NCBI RefSeq assembly: GCF_000149955.1
Contig: NC_030989.1
Location: 4,839,188 to 4,903,187 of the forward strand
DNA length: 64,000 nucleotides
Direction of reading: 5' to 3'
Source: Fusarium oxysporum f. sp. lycopersici 4287
Lineage: Eukaryota > Ascomycota > Sordariomycetes > Hypocreales > Nectriaceae
Part shown: piece after piece, positions 57,784 to 64,000 of the stretch
Position numbering within the stretch: the first letter of the stretch is position 1
Layout: every line of letters begins with the position of its first letter
Program-made: the position numbers and the translations under genes
Notes under the pieces: generated by a model
Seen by the model: only the letters and a program-made list of their open reading frames with translations
What the model was told of the DNA's origin: nothing
Database searches by the model: none

Positions 57784-59250
57784 ATGCCTTCAGCGGTGAG
57801 AACTAATTTTTCTCCTCCTCCATCAAAGCAGCTCAAGCCCATACCGTTCCGTCCGATGAAGTCCCCCATTCCCGACTATCTCAACCGGGTGCTGGAGAAT
57901 GCGCGGCCCATAGAAGATGGCAAGCCCGCCAGTTACATCGAGACGCTGGCCAAGGCGGACACGTCAAAGATAGCTGTGGCGCTGGCGATGGTGGATGGCC
58001 AGATTTACTCTGCTGGCGATGACGAGATTGAGTTTTCTATGCAATCTATTTCAAAGGCGTTTGTGTACGCGTTGGCGATTGAGGATGCGGGGTTGGATAA
58101 GGTGCTGGAGAAGATTGGCGTGGAACCCTCGGGAGACGCGTTCAACAGTTTGTCTTTGGAGCGAGGGAGCAACAGACCCATGAATCCCATGATCAATGCC
58201 GGAGCCATCACAGCACACTCTCTCATCGGGGGACCAGACTGGACAGCAGAGCAAAGATCAGACCGCATCCTCAAAGCCATGTCGAAGCTAGCAGGTCGTC
58301 AATTGCGTGTTTGCGAAGAAGTTTATGAGGCTGAGCTGAGAGACGCCAATCGAAACATGGGAATTGGTTACATGCTTAAAGCAGCTGGTATCATCACCGG
58401 CGATGCACAGCAGATCGTGCAGGGATATATCCGTCAATGCGCTATTAACGTCAATGTTCGAGACTTGGCGACTATGGCTGCTACTCTCTGCAACGCGGGC
58501 TGTCACCCTGCGACGGGAGAGAAGATCATTCCCCAAGACAGCGTGCGGCAGATCCTCTCTGTCATGACGACTTGTGGCATGTACGATGCTGCAGGCGACT
58601 GGGTATCGCGAATTGGGATCCCCGCCAAGAGTGGAGTTGCTGGTGGGATTATCGGTGCTCTGCCTGGTCAGATGGGTATTGCTGTGTTTTCACCCAAGCT
58701 TGATTCACGGGGCAATAGTGTACGCGGTGTCGCCATCTGCGAGCAGTTATCCAGCGACATGGGACTTCACATGATGGACGTCAGCCAGATCGCCCAAGCG
58801 ACAGTCCGTGTATCCGTCGCGACCATCCTCCCAGGCGACAACGAGCCACACCACACAAACTGCAACAAAGAAGTCATCATATTCAGTCTACGCGGTGTCG
58901 TGCGCTTCGGAGGTTCAGAGCGATTGACCCGCGCCATCACACGAGAACTCGGTGATCCAAACCCCAAGGATCCCGGGGCTGGCAGAAGCCGCTTTGTGTG
59001 CGCTGTGGTGTTCTCGTTCCGTGATGTGTTTTCGTTCAATGCAGTGGCGCAGAAGATTATTCAGGCGGATATTACTCGATTGCTGCTTGATGGGAGGACT
59101 GTTGTTGTTATAGACCCGGTGGGTGTTTTGGAAATGAAGACTGCTGAGCGTGCGGGCAGCAACCTCAAGATTGTGGATAATGAAACTGCTGCGAGGGATT
59201 TCATCGGAGGAATTGGTTGCCATACTGTTTCAAAGAATGATGAATGGTGA
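57784..59250 (+). CDS. Glutaminase (GlsA-type, beta-lactamase-like) with C-terminal STAS-like domain
   Basis: 488-aa single-exon enzyme, L-glutamine to L-glutamate plus ammonia. Serine-dependent glutaminase fold: catalytic Ser88-x-x-Lys91 in SMQSISKAF, substrate-binding NPMINAGAI, YMLKAAGII, and the late loop SGVAGGIIGALPGQMG. After about residue 340 a STAS/cNMP-like extension (HHTNCNKEVIIFSLRGVVRFG ... LLLDGRTVVVIDPVG), as in long-form GlsA proteins. Supplies nitrogen assimilation or acid resistance. No targeting signal. Confidence 0.94.
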   Translation: MPSAVRTNFSPPPSKQLKPIPFRPMKSPIPDYLNRVLENARPIEDGKPASYIETLAKADTSKIAVALAMVDGQIYSAGDDEIEFSMQSISKAFVYALAIEDAGLDKVLEKIGVEPSGDAFNSLSLERGSNRPMNPMINAGAITAHSLIGGPDWTAEQRSDRILKAMSKLAGRQLRVCEEVYEAELRDANRNMGIGYMLKAAGIITGDAQQIVQGYIRQCAINVNVRDLATMAATLCNAGCHPATGEKIIPQDSVRQILSVMTTCGMYDAAGDWVSRIGIPAKSGVAGGIIGALPGQMGIAVFSPKLDSRGNSVRGVAICEQLSSDMGLHMMDVSQIAQATVRVSVATILPGDNEPHHTNCNKEVIIFSLRGVVRFGGSERLTRAITRELGDPNPKDPGAGRSRFVCAVVFSFRDVFSFNAVAQKIIQADITRLLLDGRTVVVIDPVGVLEMKTAERAGSNLKIVDNETAARDFIGGIGCHTVSKNDEW

Positions 59251-59761
59251 TTTGGCGTTTTCAAAGACAACGTAGAAAATAATACTTATGAAACCAGCTG
59301 TGCCGACACGTACTTGTATGGATTGAAAATATCCATATCTTATACTATAACCAGACAATGATCAATATCCACCTGCGAAGTGCAACATATAGGTAGTTGG
59401 CGTCCAGAGCCTTGTTATGGGCTGGAATTCAATCAACATTGCCGAGAGAGCCGTCATTGTGCTACCAGTAGGTTCGAAACAATGACGTATCAGAGGAAGC
59501 AAAAATTCCCAGCATGAAAATAGAGAACGCGCAATTAAAGTATTCCTTGCAGGCTGAATCCGAGTCCGAGGCAGGGTTCCATGGTTAGTCTGTACAAACG
59601 GGACCCGCGGACGCTGTTGGTCAATGCCAACGACACAGCCCCCACTTCTGAAGCTTATTGTGCTGCCTTGTATAAAGAGACCAGTGCACTGAAGATGAAG
59701 CGCAAACAGCATCCAAATCCCAGTTAAGACCTTTTCGCTACCTTGAGGCAGATAATACAAT
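59251..59761. other. Intergenic
   Basis: 511 bp; a 132-aa minus ORF (59760-59362) has no recognisable features and is not supported. Confidence 0.45.
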
Positions 59762-60598
59762 ATGCCACAAATTATTCATCTCGTGCGTCACGGCCAAGCC
59801 GTTCACAACCTCTGCGAAGCAGACAATGTTCTGCCTGACACCGATCTGACACCTCTGGGAGAAGAGCAAGCTAGAGGCCTGATCTCTAAGTGCCCAGAAC
59901 TCGCCAATGTCCAATTGATCGTGTCATCGCCACTACGACGTACTCTCCAAACGACCCTGTTGGCGTTCTCGTCACAACTGAAGCGCGGGTTACAGATTGT
60001 GGCCTTACCAGAAGTACAGGAAGTCAGCGATATGAACTGCGACACTGGCAGTGATCTCTCTGTGATCAAGGCAGAATTCCAACAACAACCGGTAGACTTC
60101 ATTCTCGTTGAGCCGGGCTGGCAAATCAAGGTATGTAATTCAACCTCACGTCAAGTCTGATCACTGGGGCCGAATTAATTATGTGTTAGGAGGGTAAATG
60201 GGCTCCAGTCGTGGGAAGTATTTTAGAGAGGGCTCAGGCAGCACGGCAATGGTTGAGCGAAAGACCTGAGGAAGAAATCGTGGTTGTTACTCATGGATGC
60301 TTTCTGCATTTTCTGACCGATGACTGGGTGAACTCTGTTAACCCTAATGGTATGTTGTTGCCAATCAGACTTAGCTGTCTAGGTACTAACATCAATAGGT
60401 ACGGATTGGGCTAATGCAGAGGTTCGCTCCTATACGATTTCGCATGACGCGCGCGAAGGGCCAGTTTTATGTGAGACCAAGGAGTCCAGAGAGAGGCGAG
60501 GAGTGGAAACAGTTGCTCCGACCAGGGAAGAACAACTAAAGATGCGACAGGCCGCTTTGAAAGCAGGGCTTGAATGGGGTCTCATACGGGCGTCATAG
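59762..60598 (+). CDS. Histidine phosphatase (phosphoglycerate mutase-like) family protein
   Basis: 242 aa, exons 59762-60130, 60190-60349, 60399-60598 (729 nt). Catalytic RHG motif IIHLVRHGQAVHN (Arg9-His10), second Arg in VSSPLRRTLQT, acid/base region LPEVQEV and second His in VVVTHGCFLHFLTDDW. This branch is usually a small-molecule phosphatase rather than a glycolytic mutase. Cytosolic; substrate not deducible. Confidence 0.93.
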
Positions 60599-60731
60599 GT
60601 TTTGTCCATAGCGCATATTCTGCAGCATGAAGAAAACAGTTCTCGACCACGGGCTACCATTTTCTTTGAGCCCGGCTATAGTGAAATATTCAATTGATGA
60701 TATCTGAGATAAAATGCTACCAGAACATCAA

Positions 60732-62414
60732 TTATGTGGATGAGATAGGCTTCTTGGACATGGTTGCAATGAACGCCGCCAGCGCAGCCTCGGGCTGGTA
60801 GGCTGGAACCTCATGACCAGCGCCATAAACTCGCAGCCAGCTCAGGTTTCCAGAGGTCTTGAATTCTCCGTATTTCTTTCCACCAACAGTGAATGACTTG
60901 AGAGGAGCCGAGACGAATGATTGCGGGGCAATTGAGTTGAGGGCCCTGTAGTTACCCATCCAGTTGCAGATCCAGTCTAGACATTGTTAGATCTACATGG
61001 TATAGATCACGGGAGTCAGGTCAACTTACCAGCATCGCCAGCCCAGATGAGAACTGTAATCTTTGAATCAATGACTTCCGAAAGTGTCGGTAAGAACGAT
61101 CGTCCCCCTGTAAAGAACTCGTTAGTCGCAATGGTGTATACAGCTAAAATGGAAACATACTATCACCGCTCGCGATAAACTTGTTATAAGAATCATCACC
61201 ACATTCCTGGTAGTCAGACTGCGCACCAATCGCATTCATCACTGACGCAGATGTAAGGTAGGTGGAGTAAGTCGCTGGGGGGAAAGGGTCATTGCTCGAA
61301 GCCCGGATGTCGTAGACATCAAAGTCTGCAAGCCTCTCCAAGGGGCTCTCAATAGCCGAGCTGCAGACGTCGTCTGCGTTACCACAAGCGGCATCGTTGC
61401 CTGTGAGACCTGGGCACTTGGCAAACGCAGGGACACACTTTTGGTTATACGTGTTGAGGTACTTGCTATACTGAGTTGGTGTGATGAGCTTTCGGTAGGT
61501 GTTGTTGGCGGCGTAGTCGATGTAATCTCTATACTGGTTGCCTATTTTCATTTCAGCATTGGTATACAGTCCAAAGATGTGAGAGAACTTACCAGGATCA
61601 ATCCAGCCGTTGTTGATACCAAGGGCTACGAGGTTGATCTTTTCGCCCTTGATCTTTCCAGCATCAATAGCAGCGTTCTGCTGCTCAAAGTAAAACGCAA
61701 ACTCGGGACCATAATGTCCACCATAAGACTCAGTAAAAAGACCAAAGTCACGGTTCTCATACTCAGGAAACTGAGCGTAGAAAGCTTGGAGGAGATTCCA
61801 GACTCGAGGAGCAGCAGCGAGAGTCGATACAGCGTCGTCAGTGCCGTAGCTGAAACCAGTGCCGATGGGTTGATCAACATATAGCTTGAACGGTCAGTGC
61901 ATTGTACTTCTGGATAGGGGGTTGGATTTACCATGTTGGCAAAGGTGTTCCATGAGTTGGGGTTCAGAGTAGGCTTGGACCCTCCGTTGTTGAAGGTACA
62001 GGGCCCATTTTCCTGAAACAAGCCGATCATGGAACTGCAGCCGGGTCCACCATTGAGCCAGAGGGCTAGTGGAGCTGTTTTGGCATCCTTGCGTGACTCA
62101 AAGAACCAGAAGAACATGTTCATATTGTCCCCTGAAGAAATTATCAGTCAGAAGTTGCCAAGGGAATTGATGAGAACAAGGTACTTGCCGACGGAGAAAT
62201 AGCCAGAGTGCTGGTTAACACCAGGTGTCGTCTCGCAAATTCCAGAGTTCGAAACAATCTTGGTCTTGGAGCCAGTAGCAGCATGCTCGAAGACCTTGTA
62301 CTTGATGCCGCCGTCTTCTTGCAAGTACCTCTTATCGAGGCTGGCTGCAGGTGTGCAGCTGCCTTGGCCGACAAGGGCAAGCGCCGTGAGGACACTCAAC
62401 AAAGCTGTCTTCAT
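60732..62414 (-). CDS. Serine carboxypeptidase (S10 family), secreted
   Basis: 473 aa, exons 62414-62189, 62131-61932, 61884-61593, 61541-61161, 61107-61030, 60976-60732 (1422 nt). Signal peptide ([17 protein letters not shown]). Oxyanion/substrate motif [12 protein letters not shown], catalytic Ser in [14 protein letters not shown], Asp in AGDADWICNW and His in [11 protein letters not shown]. Short length and absent long propeptide suggest a secreted acid carboxypeptidase of the ScpA/CpdS type rather than vacuolar CPY. The first intron is GC-AG (GCAAGT at 62188), the only choice that keeps the frame. Confidence 0.93.
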
Positions 62415-63357
62415 GGTGATTGAGGATATCGAAGTTGGATGGAAGAACCGTGGTTGTACAAGACAAAGACTGCCAAGACGGGAGGATGAAACTACATATT
62501 ATATAGATCTAGGCGGTCTCGATCGGGCGCTACTATATCCCCGGACAGTCCGCATTCCATACACTTTACTATAGCCGTATGTTATACCAGTAAAGTTGAC
62601 AAATTGTCTTATCGCTGTGAAAGATTAATGCCACCTTCCTGATTAAAGGGGGAGATCTTTTGTAATGCCAAAGGTTCCTGATGATCCGGAGGTAGGATTA
62701 GCCAATACAGCGTGGGAGTCAGGCGACAGTGGGCAGTGGGTACTGTCGATCTCTAGGTCATCCTGGGCTTGTGAAACAAGACAGTGTCTTGCTTACATTG
62801 GCCAGACGGAATCACAAGGCAGACAAACATACTTCTCTTTAATCCAAAGCTTCAACCGTCTCGTAAAGATTCAAATTTACGCTCTCCCGTATTATTCATT
62901 TCGGTACATGCTGTGTCATACAGATTTAGGTGCAGAAGCCCATCTTATCAAGCCTCATCTCGACCTTCCAGAACAAGCGATCTCCCGAGCCACGAGATCT
63001 AGGTTTCGGCACTTTTTAGCCGTTAATTTGGTGACGGTGCATGCATGCTACTGCCGCTGACTTGCCGAATATCCGAGCTCAGGTCCTCTGATTGGCGCAC
63101 GAGCTTATCGAGAATTCATGCTTAGAATTAATTTTCTCACTAACTAAACCCAATATCGCAATGGTATGCAAAGATGTCGTACTGAATAACCAATTGCTGC
63201 CCTTGAACTTATGTAAATTTCCGCCTATAGATCGTCCTGAAAATGGTCCTTGTTGTTATATAGTACTACTTATAGAAGTTATATTATATACGTGACAGCA
63301 AGACTCTCCCTGTTTGCAAACGACAGAGATTGAATACATAGGGTAATGATAAATCTA
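62415..63357. other. Intergenic
   Basis: No supported gene. A 131-aa plus-strand ORF (62665-63060) shows no recognisable domain. Confidence 0.45.
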
Positions 63358-63780
63358 TTATTTGTACTTGACATCATCCTTGGATTCGATTTCAACCTTT
63401 TGGCCGTCAGCGAATGTGTATCGCTGTAACTGTACCCGGTTTATGATCGGAAGCGATACTGGTGTTTCTTGTTCCATGGCACTGCTACGATAATTGACGT
63501 CTGAGGTGAATACTTGCAATGTACATCTTAGCGGTCAAGCCCACGCGCATGCCAGGTTTATCTTGTGTCTTTGCTGAAAAGGCTACGCGACTGCTTATAT
63601 TAACGAAAATATGTCATTTCCATGTATATGATAGCCCCAGTAAGTATTTGTTGGCACAAGATCAGCCTGACAATGCTTGGGAGAGGCTCCCTGGATCAGT
63701 ACCTATTGCAGGATATAATCCCTGCAGATCCTCGTTTAATTCCGAGCCAAGCCCCAGGCGGCGTCAAGTATGGTAACAGA
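63358..63780 (-). pseudogene. Possible decayed gene fragment, unrecognised
   Basis: On the minus strand coding-like pieces follow one another: PPGAWLGIKRGSAGIISCN (about 63765-63705), after a possible intron SSRVAFSAKTQDKPGMRVG (63590-63520), then, in a shifted frame, TSDVNYRSSAMEQETP and QRYTFADGQKVEIES to a TAA at 63358-63360. No single open frame joins them, so this may be a relic or a gene with introns I cannot place. Family not recognised. Confidence 0.3.
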
Positions 63781-64000
63781 GACAGCCAATGATCATGTTC
63801 AAGGTCAACTTGCAATTAAAACTTCTATAAATTCATTGAGATGTTTCCCAAGGCGAATTTCCAAATACTGAAGGTACTACCGATATCTGTTTTCTTTCAA
63901 CTAATAAAATCATCGAAACGTCAGCCGTTGATTACATAACCCTGCAGGGCTTGGCATTTTCAACACAGCCTCAATAATCAATAATGTTGTTTCGGGCTCC
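63781..64000. other. Right edge, nothing seen
   Basis: 220 bp of AT-leaning sequence without recognisable features. Confidence 0.4.

Noticed and set aside
59362..59760. 132-aa minus-strand ORF between glutaminase and phosphatase genes
   Set aside because: Chance-like composition and no recognisable motif.
62665..63060. 131-aa plus-strand ORF downstream of the carboxypeptidase gene
   Set aside because: No recognisable domain, no supporting splice or composition signal.

Overview
The window is eukaryotic DNA from a filamentous ascomycete, most likely a Fusarium-like sordariomycete. This is inferred from short introns (about 46-105 nt, GTRNGT...CTRAY...YAG), from fungal-only families (Zn2Cys6/fungal-trans regulators, PDR ABC transporter, PTH11/rhodopsin-like membrane protein, ACS-type MFS) and from a chromovirus LTR retrotransposon. 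Gene models were spliced by eye; for most genes the exon sums are exact multiples of three and give proteins of family-typical length. A run of 100 N at 30561-30660 marks a scaffold gap.

Layout. 1-9.5 kb: a PDR ABC transporter cut by the left edge, a divergent Zn2Cys6 regulator and a second small Zn2Cys6 regulator with a degenerate zinc cluster. 9.5-15.2 kb: a very young Ty3/Gypsy element on the minus strand, with identical 238-bp LTRs and a GGTGA target duplication, inserted beside an AT-rich relic. 16.2-24.6 kb: an unusual island of a complete but divergent actin paralogue, a BAHD-like acyltransferase, a Zn2Cys6 regulator and, sharing that regulator's divergent promoter, a cofilin paralogue. 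25-30.5 kb: decay and surface genes (cation exchanger pseudogene, Ser/Thr-rich fragments, a secreted Ser/Thr-rich protein, a small inverted-repeat element, another secreted protein).

31-46 kb holds what looks like a catabolic cluster for a sugar acid: ACS-family MFS transporter, DapA-family aldolase, cytochrome b2-like FMN dehydrogenase, DenD-like sugar-acid dehydrogenase, BNR/sialidase-like protein, aldo-keto reductase, Zn2Cys6 regulator and a DUF1537 four-carbon acid sugar kinase. Three of its promoters and one intron share the 9-mer AATGCGGGG. From 46 kb on come a frameshifted rhodopsin-like membrane protein, a secreted FAD oxidase, an amidohydrolase, a GH36 alpha-galactosidase, a vacuolar-type Ca2+/H+ exchanger, a glutaminase, a histidine phosphatase and a serine carboxypeptidase.

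The two most notable systems are the actin/cofilin/acyltransferase/regulator island, which could be a target-duplication or self-protection module, and the sugar-acid cluster with its shared promoter motif. Both functional readings are inference from gene content, not demonstrated.
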